NCBI GenBank assembly: GCA_035946615.1
Contig: DASYZB010000105.1
Location: forward strand, 62,001 to 126,000
Length of the DNA stretch: 64,000 bases
Direction of reading: 5' to 3'
Source of the DNA: Verrucomicrobiia bacterium
GTDB lineage: Bacteria; Verrucomicrobiota; Verrucomicrobiia; Limisphaerales; UBA8199
A program made the translations under genes and the position numbers. Positions 32,589 to 43,446 of this stretch are shown here, piece after piece. The first letter of the stretch is position 1; each line of letters begins with the position of its first letter. Below the pieces are notes generated by a model. It worked only from the letters and a program-made list of their open reading frames with translations. It made no database searches and was not told the DNA's origin.

Positions 32589-32732
32589 AACTTACTTTTG
32601 GGGCAACTTACCATTTTTTGCCATGGCCGCAGCAGAAAAGTTCGCGCCCGTTCACCACGGCAATGTTTGCTTTCCAAACCTGCGCAGGTTATAAATGGGT
32701 GGTCGCTGCAACCGCCGACCCGAATTGCTCCT

Positions 32733-33377
32733 ATGCCCGAACTGAACCAACTCCAAGAGGCTATCATCAATGGGGACGCCCTGCTGGCTCGAGGCGCCGC
32801 CGAACAAGCCCTGGCCCAGGGAATCGACCCGCTCAAGCTTGTGAACGAACAGATGGTGCCCGCCATGGACGAGGTGGGACGCCGGTTCGAGTGCAGCGAA
32901 TATTTTGTGCCGGAGCTGCTCATCTCGGCGCGGGCGATGAAAGCCGCCCTGGAACTGATCCGCCCGCTGCTGGCCGCCCGAGGCGAGCAACCGGTGGGGC
33001 GCGTCGCCATTGGAACTGTCCGAGGTGACTTGCACGACATCGGCAAGAACCTCGTGGCCTCGCTGCTGGAAGGAGGCGGGTTCGAGGTGATTGATCTCGG
33101 CGTCAATGTGCCGCCCGAGAAATTCATCGAGACGATCAAGGAGAAGCACGCCAATATCATCGCCATGTCCGCCTTGCTGACGACTACCATGCCGGCGATG
33201 AAAACAACCATCGAAGCCCTCGAACGCGCCGGGGTGCGCCAGCAGGTGAAGGTCTTTGTGGGAGGCGCGCCGCTGACGGAGAAATTTGCTCACGAAATCG
33301 GCGCCGATGGCTACTCTGAAAATGCCGTGGGCGCGGTGGCATTGGCCAAAAGGGCCGTCGCGGCGCCTCAGGCCTAG
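32733..33377 (+). CDS. Corrinoid (cobalamin-binding) methyltransferase protein
   Basis: A 214-aa protein of the MtaC/MtbC/MttC and MetH corrinoid type. The N-terminal four-helix cap (about 1-85, MVPAMDEVGRRFECSEYFVP) is followed by the Rossmann-like B12 domain with GTVRGDLHDIGKNLV; His101 in DLHDIG is the lower cobalt ligand. ALLTTTMPAMKTTIEAL and VFVGGAPL complete the family pattern. It carries methyl groups on cobalt. ATG 32733 was chosen; the very long open frame upstream is antisense to the ferritin-like gene. First gene of the operon. Confidence 0.95.
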   Translation: MPELNQLQEAIINGDALLARGAAEQALAQGIDPLKLVNEQMVPAMDEVGRRFECSEYFVPELLISARAMKAALELIRPLLAARGEQPVGRVAIGTVRGDLHDIGKNLVASLLEGGGFEVIDLGVNVPPEKFIETIKEKHANIIAMSALLTTTMPAMKTTIEALERAGVRQQVKVFVGGAPLTEKFAHEIGADGYSENAVGAVALAKRAVAAPQA

Positions 33378-33394
33378 GCAGGTTTTACCGCTTG

Positions 33395-34315
33395 ATGCAT
33401 TCGCTTTTTCAAAAGCTCCTCGCTTCCGGCCCGGTCCTGACCGATGGCGCCTGGGGCACCGAGTTGCAGTGTCGGGGCCTGGGTTTGGGTGAGTTTCCCG
33501 ACACCTGGAACGTGACGCATCCGGAGCAGGTGGGGGAAGTGGCTCGCGCTTATGTTGCGGCCGGAAGCCAGGTTATCCTCACCAACACCTTTGGCGCAAA
33601 CCGGCTTAGGCTCGCCGAACAGAACGCCCCTTTTGATGTGCAACAGATCAATCGGCGCGGGGTGGAGATTTCGCGCATGGCAGCCAGCGAGCGCGCCTTG
33701 GTTTTTGCCTCGATTGGCCCCAGCGGCAAACTGCTCGTCACTGGTGATATCGACCCTGGCGAATTGCAAAGCGCCTTTGCCGAACAAGCACAAGCCCTTG
33801 CCGAAGCGGGCGCTGACGCATTGCTGGTCGAGAGCTTGTCCGACCTCGAAGAGGCGTCCGTCGCCGTGCGCGCGGCCAAAGAGACGGGTCTCCCGGTGGT
33901 TGCCTCGATGGTATTCAACAGCGGCAAGGACAAAACCCGTACGATCATGGGCCAAACTCCTGAGCAGGCTGCGCGCGCGCTTGGAGGAGCCGGCGCCGAT
34001 GCCCTCGGCGCCAACTGCGGCCAGGGCATCAGCGGGTTCATCCCCGTTTGCCGCCAATTGCGCGCGGCCAGCCCGCTCCCAATCTGGATTAAACCCAACG
34101 CAGGTCTGCCGCGGCTTAGCGATGGCAGGGCGCATTACGATACATCGCCTGCTGAATTCGCCGCTTTTGTCCCGGCCCTGCTCGAGGCGGGCGCGAATTT
34201 TATCGGGGGTTGCTGCGGCACACGACCCGATTTTATTGCGGCAATGAAAGATGTCCTGGCAAAAACCCGGCGCGCTGAGGGGCGCCTGGCATCGCCAACT
34301 TACAGTCATCTATGA
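33395..34315 (+). CDS. Homocysteine S-methyltransferase family protein
   Basis: A 306-aa TIM-barrel homocysteine methyltransferase like the MetH N-terminal domain and BHMT: LTDGAWGTELQ, VILTNTFGANRLRL, GANCGQGIS and GGCCGT supply the zinc-binding cysteines. It could methylate homocysteine from the corrinoid protein encoded just upstream. ATG at 33395 is preferred over TTG at 33392. Its stop overlaps the next start (ATGA). With the corrinoid gene it looks like a split methionine synthase lacking the folate-binding and reactivation domains. Confidence 0.92.
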   Translation: MHSLFQKLLASGPVLTDGAWGTELQCRGLGLGEFPDTWNVTHPEQVGEVARAYVAAGSQVILTNTFGANRLRLAEQNAPFDVQQINRRGVEISRMAASERALVFASIGPSGKLLVTGDIDPGELQSAFAEQAQALAEAGADALLVESLSDLEEASVAVRAAKETGLPVVASMVFNSGKDKTRTIMGQTPEQAARALGGAGADALGANCGQGISGFIPVCRQLRAASPLPIWIKPNAGLPRLSDGRAHYDTSPAEFAAFVPALLEAGANFIGGCCGTRPDFIAAMKDVLAKTRRAEGRLASPTYSHL

Positions 34316-35328
34316 CCTCTCGCGAACGAGTCCTGGCGCACTTGGCCGGCCAGCCAGTCGATCACCTGCCTCTGATGCCCATCACCATGATGTTCGCCGC
34401 AAACCTTATCGGCGCGCGTTACCGCGATTATTGCACCGACTACCGTTTGCTGGTCGAAGGCCAAATCCGCACCGCCGAAACTTTTGGTTTCGATTATGTC
34501 AATACGATGTCGGACCCGGCTCGAGAGGCGGCCGATTGCGGGGCTACGGTGGAATACTTCGACAATCAGCCGGTAGCGATTATTGAAGACCAGGCGCTCC
34601 TGGCCGACAAAGCCAAGTTAGCTTCGCTCAACGTACCTGACCCGTACGCTGGCGGGCGCATGCACAACGCCCTTAAGGCCCTGGCGCTTTTAAAAGAAAA
34701 AGCCGGCGCCGAAAAGATCGTCGAAGGCTGGGTGGAAGGGCCCATTGCCGAAGCGGCGGATTTGCGCGGCATCAACACGGTGATGATGGATTTCTTTGAT
34801 GACCCCTCGTTCGTGCGCGACCTGTTTGCTTTCGTTGTGGAAATGGAACTCCGGTTTGCCCGCGCTCAAATCGAGGCTGGGGCGGACGTAATTGGCGTGG
34901 GGGATGCCGCCGCCTCGCTGGTGGGACCGCAGATATACAACGAATTCGTATGGCCCTATGAGAAGAAGTTGGTGGATGGCATCCACGCGCTGGGAGCCAA
35001 AGTCCGGATGCATATCTGCGGCAACACGCGCCCGATTCTCGAAGGGCTCGGCAGGTTGCAATGTGAAATCGTCGATTTGGATTCTCTGGCGCCCCTCTCC
35101 GAGGCCCGGCGAAAGATGGGTCCCGAGCAGGTGCTGCTGGGAAACCTCAACCCGGTGGCTGTCTTGCGAAATAGCCGTGCGCGGGACGTCACCGCCGCCG
35201 TGGCCGATTGTCACCAGCAAGCCGGCCCCCGTTTTATTGTTGGCGCCGGTTGTGAAGTGCCGCGCGACACCACATCGGAAAACCTCCGCGCCATGTGCGA
35301 TTACGCCCTCAACCATTCACCGATTTGA
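34312..35328 (+). CDS. Uroporphyrinogen decarboxylase-fold methyltransferase (MtaA/CmuA-like)
   Basis: A 338-aa protein of the HemE/MtaA superfamily. HICGNT (His234, Cys236) plus GAGCEVP (Cys314) form the H-x-C...C zinc site of the methylcobamide methyltransferases MtaA/MtbA/CmuA, which true uroporphyrinogen decarboxylases lack. Such enzymes move methyl groups between a corrinoid protein and a thiol or other acceptor. It overlaps the homocysteine methyltransferase gene by 4 nt. Which methyl donor or acceptor it uses is unknown. Confidence 0.88.
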   Translation: MTSRERVLAHLAGQPVDHLPLMPITMMFAANLIGARYRDYCTDYRLLVEGQIRTAETFGFDYVNTMSDPAREAADCGATVEYFDNQPVAIIEDQALLADKAKLASLNVPDPYAGGRMHNALKALALLKEKAGAEKIVEGWVEGPIAEAADLRGINTVMMDFFDDPSFVRDLFAFVVEMELRFARAQIEAGADVIGVGDAAASLVGPQIYNEFVWPYEKKLVDGIHALGAKVRMHICGNTRPILEGLGRLQCEIVDLDSLAPLSEARRKMGPEQVLLGNLNPVAVLRNSRARDVTAAVADCHQQAGPRFIVGAGCEVPRDTTSENLRAMCDYALNHSPI

Positions 35329-35622
35329 CGCAGTACAGCGGTGAGCGCGCCCGCCCCGGGCGCTCCCTCGGTGCCGCCGTTTCTGAAACGACCAGTCCTC
35401 GCGCGGGTCCGAAGTGCGCTGGTTATTCTCGAAGGTGGGAATTTGGCCGCTGAGAGAGAGCCGGAGGCAATAAAGTCCCTGCGTGTGGGCAGGAAGAGTT
35501 AATGGGCCATATAATCAGATATAATACTTAGCTTATGGAGGTTGCCATGCTTTAGCTAATGTCACATAATAAAGCCAAGCGACGGACTCGAAGCTCAGGG
35601 TCTGGCGCTCGGAAAGGACCCT
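35329..35622. other. Intergenic region and leader of the PEP-CTERM gene
   Basis: No supported coding frame. The stretch at 35505-35545 is AT-rich (CATATAATCAGATATAATAC), unlike the GC-rich surroundings, and is a reasonable promoter location. GGAAAGGA just upstream of ATG 35623 is a good ribosome site. Confidence 0.45.
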
Positions 35623-36342
35623 ATGAAAACGAAAGCCCTGCTGTTGATGGCCGGTGTGGGATCTCTGGCCGGTTCCCTGGCCGCCCAACCTCTGCTGTTT
35701 GATTTTGATAACGCTCCGCTGCACTCCTCCCTGCCGCTCAGCCTCACTTTGGCCGGTGTCACCGCCCAGTTCTCTGCAACGGGCCAGGGGTTCTCCATTC
35801 AACAGGCAAACAGTCTTGGGTTCACGCCGACAGGTTTTTCAGGGTATTGCATTTATCCCAACAGCGTGTTTGCCTCTGACCTACAGGTGAGTTTTTCCCA
35901 GGCGCTGAGCGGTTTCTCAATCCTCTATGCGCCAGAGGAGTATGCTTGCGATTCCTCGGCGCAACTGAGGGTAACGGCCTATGTGGACAGCGCCTTCGTG
36001 GGAACAAGCGTTATGACCGCAGACCCTCCCGGCACGTGGCCTTCGGCGACCTTGTCCATCAGCGCTCCCCAGGGATTTAACAGCGTTGTGGTTCATTATG
36101 ACGCCGCGCCGCCAACCGGAGGAGACTGGGGTCCCATCTTTATGGCCGACAATATGAGCGTGACCCCTGTGCCTGAACCCTCATCTCTGGCGGGTTTGGG
36201 GCTCGGCCTGGGCATCTTTTTCGGCTTCCGGCACGGTCAGCGCTGTCGGTTCATTGGGGGATATGGATTTCCGGAGGCAAGTTGTGGCGTAGCAGTTCCA
36301 GCAGGTCCCCGTAAAGGGGTTGCTTTTGAACGTAACCGGTAG
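35623..36342 (+). CDS. PEP-CTERM sorted exported protein with extended C-terminus
   Basis: Signal peptide (LLLMAGVGSLAGSLAAQ), a beta-rich body of about 160 residues, then the sorting signal VPEPSSLAGLGLGLGIFF ending in GFRHGQRCRF. The motif, hydrophobic helix and basic end are those recognised by exosortases. Normally the protein stops there; here about 29 residues follow and the gene runs 92 nt into the convergent receiver gene, which suggests a lost stop codon. No exosortase gene lies in the window, though PEP-CTERM-associated genes are at 2.2-4.4 kb. Confidence 0.82.
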   Translation: MKTKALLLMAGVGSLAGSLAAQPLLFDFDNAPLHSSLPLSLTLAGVTAQFSATGQGFSIQQANSLGFTPTGFSGYCIYPNSVFASDLQVSFSQALSGFSILYAPEEYACDSSAQLRVTAYVDSAFVGTSVMTADPPGTWPSATLSISAPQGFNSVVVHYDAAPPTGGDWGPIFMADNMSVTPVPEPSSLAGLGLGLGIFFGFRHGQRCRFIGGYGFPEASCGVAVPAGPRKGVAFERNR

Positions 36343-36706
36343 CCCCCAAAGACTGGGCGCGCTGCTTTTCGCCAGGTCTCTCAGAACCGGTCAAAATGAA
36401 GATCGGGAGATTCTTCATTTGCTTCTGGCGGCGCGCCCAGGCAAGCACGTCCAATCCGCTGCCCTGGGCGAGCCTGGCATCCAGAAGCACCGCAACGGGA
36501 AAGGGGTACTCTTCGCGATTGGAGAACGGCCCCTCGCCCCTCAGCCAGGCAATAGCTTGCTCGACATCCTGGACACGGAAGAAAGCCACCGGAAGCCGCG
36601 CCAACTCCGCGGCTGTGCGCAGAAGAAACGCATCGTCAGGATTGTCCTCGAGATGAAGAATGGCGTGGGCGCTCACGGGATTGATTTCAATCGGATAATC
36701 TAACAT
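36251..36706 (-). CDS. Stand-alone response regulator receiver protein
   Basis: A 151-aa receiver: HAILHLEDNPDDAFLL carries the acidic pair, Asp76 in VAVLLDARLAQGSG is the likely phospho-acceptor, and FILTGSE supplies the Thr. The usual D-x-x-MP after the phospho-Asp is D-A-R-L-A-Q here. No output domain. Its 3' end overlaps the end of the PEP-CTERM gene tail to tail. Confidence 0.87.
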   Translation of the reverse strand: MLDYPIEINPVSAHAILHLEDNPDDAFLLRTAAELARLPVAFFRVQDVEQAIAWLRGEGPFSNREEYPFPVAVLLDARLAQGSGLDVLAWARRQKQMKNLPIFILTGSERPGEKQRAQSLGATGYVQKQPLYGDLLELLRHNLPPEIHIPQ

Positions 36707-36802
36707 TGGCTCCTCGCATTCAATGGGTTGTCCACCCCAGGAAAAAGCGGCTGTTTTGTTCCACAGTCACGCGCTGTCTGGCACCGCCCCTGGGCTGCGG
36801 GG

Positions 36803-36834
36803 AAAAAAGGCGACCCGCTTCAAAACGGGCCGCC
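36803..36834 (-). terminator. Rho-independent terminator on the minus strand
   Basis: On the minus strand AGGCGGCCCG-loop-CGGGTCGCCT forms a 10-bp stem (one G-U pair) followed by TTTTTT. It lies upstream of the receiver gene, so it would end transcripts from the small secreted protein gene at 37365. Confidence 0.75.
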
Positions 36835-36839
36835 TCAAC

Positions 36840-37364
36840 CACCCCAATACTAACCCCGCTTCAAATTGGCACTGCTCCGTAGAATTACCAATAGGGTGAT
36901 GACCCAGAAAATAAAGTAGGCAAGGGACCCAGCTATTCCATCCTCATTCCTCGCGCCGCCTCCATGTCCGGGGGGCTAATGACAGAATCGGAGCAACGAG
37001 CCGCCATTCCTGAGTGTAGGAGACGACGTAAGGAGTCTCTGATCAGCAACTTCCGGGTGAACCAAAGGCGGCCTGGCCAATCTTGATCAGAGACTCCTTA
37101 CGTCTCCTATAAAGGTTTGGAACTGACCTTGTCATTGGCGCTGCCTCCACGTCTTCGCTCTTACTCTTACTCTTGCTCCTGCTCTTGCTCCCACTCGGCT
37201 CCGACGGGGACGTTACGGGCGCTAACTGGCGCTCCTCGTAAACGGCCTTCGGGTGCCTCCTCTATGCGGCCTCTGCGGCCCTGCGTTCCGCCTGCGCGGG
37301 CGCTGCACCGGCCGGGCGGCTCGGCGAACCGGCCCCCTACCAACGCTCCATGCTCCCACGCTTT
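36840..37364. other. Non-coding region with repeats
   Basis: Apart from the 93-bp inverted repeat at 37017-37109 and a run of CTCTTG/CTCTTA hexamer-like units (about 37155-37195), nothing was recognised. Open frames here are low-complexity and not supported as genes. Confidence 0.5.
37017..37109. repeat. 93-bp inverted repeat (26-29-bp arms)
   Basis: The left arm 37017-37045 (TAGGAGACGACGTAAGGAGT...) and right arm 37084-37109 are reverse complements apart from a 3-nt GAC insertion in the left arm. The spacer is 38 nt. It is probably a MITE-like or large hairpin element in the intergenic region; no open frame inside. Confidence 0.75.
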
Positions 37365-37808
37365 CTACCCGCCCGGCTTATCCCGGCGCACCACGATGAA
37401 CCACGCGCTTTTCCGTTCGTCACCCCCAATGAAGGTCATCGCCTGGCCACGCGGGCAAATCGTCCGCTCCATGACTGTTCCCTTATGATAGGCCGCCACC
37501 GTTCGCGTCTTCGGGTCGGTGAGGTTTATTTCGACCTCCCGCTCGGTGTTCAGACGGACTCGAGCCGAGTTGCCGGGAGCCACTTCGACCCGGCGCGAGG
37601 CGACCTCCCAGTAATGCTTCCACTTGAAAACGGCATGGAATTTTTTGGCCAGAGCTGGTCCTATGCGTTTGCATCCGGGCATAGGGCTCTGGTCCGAATC
37701 GACGCCACGAATTAATTGAACGTAATAAGTCGTGGGGCCTGCCCTGGTCTCGGACGCCTGGAGCGGGCCGAGCGCCAGCATCAACAATAAAATCAAATGG
37801 CCTTTCAT
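37365..37808 (-). CDS. Small secreted hypothetical protein
   Basis: A 147-aa protein with a signal peptide (LILLLMLALGPLQASE). The mature part has TYYVQLIRGVDSD, FHAVFKWKHYWEVASRRVEV and KSAWFIVVRRDKPGG, which look conserved in character, but no function is known to me. It is divergent from mscS. Confidence 0.7.
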   Translation of the reverse strand: MKGHLILLLMLALGPLQASETRAGPTTYYVQLIRGVDSDQSPMPGCKRIGPALAKKFHAVFKWKHYWEVASRRVEVAPGNSARVRLNTEREVEINLTDPKTRTVAAYHKGTVMERTICPRGQAMTFIGGDERKSAWFIVVRRDKPGG

Positions 37809-37924
37809 CGGAGCATTTGGTCTCTGAGATTCAGACGTGCCAGGGGCCGTTTTATTTGAAAAATCGGCGGGAACTTCAAATCTCTCGCCTGCGGTATTGA
37901 TCCTTGCCGCAAATTGTGCGCGTA

Positions 37925-38869
37925 ATGGCAGAGCAGAAAAAGTCGTTATTTCAAAAAAGTCGCATGAAAGAAGTGATTGCCGCCTGGAAAGGCATCCTGG
38001 ATTTTCCGCTCATTAAGGCAGGGGGGATTCAGTTCACGGTGGGCCATGTCATCGAATTGGCCTTGCTCCTGGCGTTGGTTTTCATCGCCGAAGTCATTTT
38101 GCGGCGCATCTTTCTCACTCGCCTTCTGGGGCGGACCCGGCTGCGGCCCTCGGTTCAATTCGCCGTCCGCCAGGTGGTCCGTTACACGTTTCTGGCCTTT
38201 GGAATCTATCTGTCTCTGGGCGCAATTGGCATCAACCTGAGTTCACTGGCCTTCATGGCCAGCGCCTTAGCCGTTGGCGTGGGATTCGGGCTTCAAAACA
38301 TCGTGAGTAATTTTGTCAGCGGGCTTATCATCCTGGCTGAGCAACCGATTGCCATCGGGGACCGGGTTGATGTCAACGGCGCAGTGGGGCGGGTAACGGA
38401 AATCAACTTGCGCAGCACCACAGTCATCACCAACGACAACATTTGCATTATCGTTCCCAATTCCAACCTGATTACCGGCACTGTCATCAACTGGAGCCAC
38501 GGGGACCCCAAGGTGCGGACCCGGTTGCCGGTGGGCGTGGCGTATGGAACGGACATCGAGAAACTGCGGGGCCTGCTGCTGGACGTGGCGGCCCAGAATC
38601 CGGACATCCTGAAGACACCGGAACCCGAACTGCTGTTTGTTGGCTATGGCGACAGTTCGATTAATTTCGAACTGGCTGTGTGGAACACCATCACCCTGGA
38701 CAAGCCATTGCGCTTTAAAAGCGCCCTCTATTTCGCGATGCACAGGGCTCTTGAGGCGAACCAAATAGAGATTCCCTTTCCGCAGCGCGATCTGCATCTC
38801 CGGTCAGGGAGCCTGATATTGCAAAACGGCACAGTCAGCGTAGTGCCCCTTTCGCCCAAACGGCTTTAG
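37925..38869 (+). CDS. MscS-type mechanosensitive channel
   Basis: A 314-aa small-conductance channel protein with three N-terminal helices. The pore helix ASALAVGVGFGLQNIVSNFVSG is the hallmark of the family (Gly/Ala-packed TM3), followed by the beta domain GDRVDVNGAVGRVTEINLRST and the C-terminal cage. ATG 37925 (MAEQKKSLFQKS) is preferred to TTG 37904. It relieves turgor on osmotic downshock. Confidence 0.92.
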   Translation: MAEQKKSLFQKSRMKEVIAAWKGILDFPLIKAGGIQFTVGHVIELALLLALVFIAEVILRRIFLTRLLGRTRLRPSVQFAVRQVVRYTFLAFGIYLSLGAIGINLSSLAFMASALAVGVGFGLQNIVSNFVSGLIILAEQPIAIGDRVDVNGAVGRVTEINLRSTTVITNDNICIIVPNSNLITGTVINWSHGDPKVRTRLPVGVAYGTDIEKLRGLLLDVAAQNPDILKTPEPELLFVGYGDSSINFELAVWNTITLDKPLRFKSALYFAMHRALEANQIEIPFPQRDLHLRSGSLILQNGTVSVVPLSPKRL

Positions 38870-38882
38870 AGCCTAATCACCC

Positions 38883-39725
38883 GTGTTCGTTCACCATCTC
38901 CATAACGAACTTTATAAGCTGTTCGGCAAAAAGCGCACCTACATTGGGTTTGGCGCATTCCTGGTCGCCCAAAACGCAATCCTGATTGCCTTTCATTTCA
39001 CCCGCTGGCAAAGCGACGTGGAACGCATGCTCGCCGGCAACGGCTATTTGGCGCGCGATTACATCTCGGCGCTGACCGTTGCCCTGATCATGCTCATTCC
39101 CCAAATCCTGCTGCTCATGCCGTTGTATGCGTCCCTGGTCGGGGGCGACCTCGTGGCCAAGGAAGCCGAGGACGGCACCCTGCGGATGATTCTCTCCCGG
39201 CCCATCTCGCGGTTCAGGCTGCTTTTTGTGAAATGGCTGGCCGGCGTTATCTTCGCTGCGGTCCTGGTGCTTGTCTTGGGAGCCACAGCATTGGGGTTTG
39301 CACGGCTCTGGTTTCCCTGGCGCGGCATGTTCGTATTATCAGTGTGGCCCGAATCGATCTTTAACCTGGTAACTGCGGGTGAAGGCTTGAAACTTTACAT
39401 CTATGCGCAGTTGCTGATGACCCTCAACGCCTCGGTGGTAGTGGGGCTGGCTTTCATGTTTTCGTGTTTCAATATGAAACCAGCCGCCGCCACGATCCTC
39501 GCCCTTTCCTTCCTATTCATCAATCTTGTGATGGAGCACATCCCCTTCTTCGAGCGCTACGAAGAATGGTTTCTCCCATACCACTTTCGGGCTTGGCTCC
39601 TGACCTTTGCCGAGCCCATTCCCTGGCCACGCGTTTTGGGCTCGCTCTGCATCCTGCTGGCCTTCAATTTGACCACATTTCTGGTGGGGGTAGCCGCCTT
39701 CCAGGCCCGCGATATTAAATCCTAA
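38883..39725 (+). CDS. ABC-2 type transporter permease (orphan)
   Basis: A 280-aa membrane protein with six hydrophobic segments and the ABC-2 opening HNELYKLFGKKRTYIGF, then KEAEDGTLRMILSRPISR, the cytoplasmic loop typical of this class. GTG start at 38883. No ATPase partner gene is adjacent; the neighbours are mscS and gyrB. The substrate is unknown. Confidence 0.85.
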   Translation: MFVHHLHNELYKLFGKKRTYIGFGAFLVAQNAILIAFHFTRWQSDVERMLAGNGYLARDYISALTVALIMLIPQILLLMPLYASLVGGDLVAKEAEDGTLRMILSRPISRFRLLFVKWLAGVIFAAVLVLVLGATALGFARLWFPWRGMFVLSVWPESIFNLVTAGEGLKLYIYAQLLMTLNASVVVGLAFMFSCFNMKPAAATILALSFLFINLVMEHIPFFERYEEWFLPYHFRAWLLTFAEPIPWPRVLGSLCILLAFNLTTFLVGVAAFQARDIKS

Positions 39726-39909
39726 AACTGATTGATTTTCGGTGGGAAAAAAGTAGATTATGCGGAGCGCAGAGACCCCCGAAAAAGCCCCAAGCTGTAG
39801 GATTTAGACCAGGTCAGTTCCACAACTAATTGTGGTTTTGGCGCTTCGAACAAACCCAGATTTGGAGTTGTGTTTGGAAGCCTTTTTTCCTACAATCCCT
39901 GCATGGTGA

Positions 39910-42459
<2,550 letters not shown>

Positions 42460-42511
42460 ATAAGCGGAATGGGATTTTGCTTGATGTTGTGACAAGGGCT
42501 GAAGGGTACCG

Positions 42512-43090
42512 ATGCCAATCCTTTATATCATTGCTGGGCCGAATGGCGTTGGCAAAACGACGTTTGCAGATCGCTACCTGCCCGATGAGGCCAAACAACT
42601 GGAATTTGTGAATGTGGATTTAATAGCGCGCGGGTTATCGCCATACGACCCGGACTCAGTTGCCATTGAGGCAGGCAAAATCGCCCTGAGAAGAATCCGC
42701 GAACTCATCGAGCAGCGCGCCGGGTTCACCTGGGAGACGACCCTGAGCGGAAAAACCGCTGTGACCTGGCTGCGGCAGGCGCGCCAGGTGGGTTATGAGC
42801 TGAAGGCGTATTTTCTTTGGGTGCGCGACCTTGAAATCGCGATGCAGCGAGTGCGCCAACGGGTGACAGAGGGCGGCCACAACATTCGAGAAGAAGTATC
42901 TCGCCGGCGGTTTATGAAAGCCATCCAGAACTTTTTTGATGTTTATCGGCCGCTCCTGCATAGCTGGAAGCTTCTCGAAAATGACGCGTCCGGGCCCCGC
43001 TTGCTCGCAGTAGAGAAGTCGGGCCGGCTCGTGGTTCGAGATCGGTTAAGGTTTGAATCTATCTGCCGCGCAGCCGACCTTCATTTATGA
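42512..43090 (+). CDS. Zeta-toxin-like P-loop kinase
   Basis: A 192-aa protein: YIIAGPNGVGKTTFA is the Walker A (9-17), VNVDLIARGLSP the substrate-site segment, and FTWETTLSGKT plus RVRQRVTEGGH the downstream arginine/lid motifs of the zeta/PezT-like family. Zeta toxins phosphorylate UDP-GlcNAc, but this branch may have another substrate. Located 52 nt after gyrB and overlapping the small downstream gene by ATGA. Confidence 0.82.
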   Translation: MPILYIIAGPNGVGKTTFADRYLPDEAKQLEFVNVDLIARGLSPYDPDSVAIEAGKIALRRIRELIEQRAGFTWETTLSGKTAVTWLRQARQVGYELKAYFLWVRDLEIAMQRVRQRVTEGGHNIREEVSRRRFMKAIQNFFDVYRPLLHSWKLLENDASGPRLLAVEKSGRLVVRDRLRFESICRAADLHL

Positions 43091-43389
43091 CGAGTCGAAT
43101 TGAGCCTTGGGATGAGTCCTTTCTAGACCTCGAAGATTATCAGGTTGAACGAGCGGCGACTAACGCTGCTCTCGATGCAATCTATCGCGCGCGCCGTTAC
43201 GGCACCGACTACGTGATTTGGGAGAACGACCGCGTCACGGCCCTTAAGCCCGATCAGACCGAGCCGTATGAAAAGCAACTGCTCGCCGACCTCGACCGTC
43301 TCAACCGCAAGATAGCGGAATTGCAGGCGCAACAGCCGAATGCTCTAGCATTGAACGAGCGCCCGAATCGCCGGCCCCCAAAACCATAA
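43087..43389 (+). CDS. Small partner of the zeta-like protein (putative antitoxin)
   Basis: A 100-aa protein with an acidic N-terminal half (WDESFLDLEDYQVERAATNA), RRYGTDYVIWENDRVTALKP and a helical stretch LLADLDRLNRKIAELQAQQ. The C-terminus is Pro/Arg-rich. It overlaps the toxin-like gene by 4 nt, so the order is toxin then partner. The family is not recognised; the antitoxin role is inferred from context. Confidence 0.6.
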   Translation: MTSRIEPWDESFLDLEDYQVERAATNAALDAIYRARRYGTDYVIWENDRVTALKPDQTEPYEKQLLADLDRLNRKIAELQAQQPNALALNERPNRRPPKP

Positions 43390-43446
43390 AGCGCAACGCC
43401 AACACTCCAGCATTCCCATACCGCAGTCTTTCACTTTTGATTTTCT

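Noticed and set aside
31206-32732. Long plus-strand open frame opposite the ferritin-like gene, joined in frame to the corrinoid gene
   Set aside because: It is antisense to a gene with clear diiron motifs. Family likeness on the plus strand begins only at ATG 32733.
32589-32732. Cobalamin riboswitch before the corrinoid gene
   Set aside because: The gap is too short and lacks a recognisable B12 box.
37155-37195. Possible CRISPR-like array from CTCTTG repeats
   Set aside because: Units are 6 nt, adjacent and degenerate, with no spacers; simple sequence repeat.
37117-37488. Plus-strand open frame rich in Ser/Pro/Arg
   Set aside because: It is built from short simple repeats and overlaps a secreted-protein gene on the other strand.
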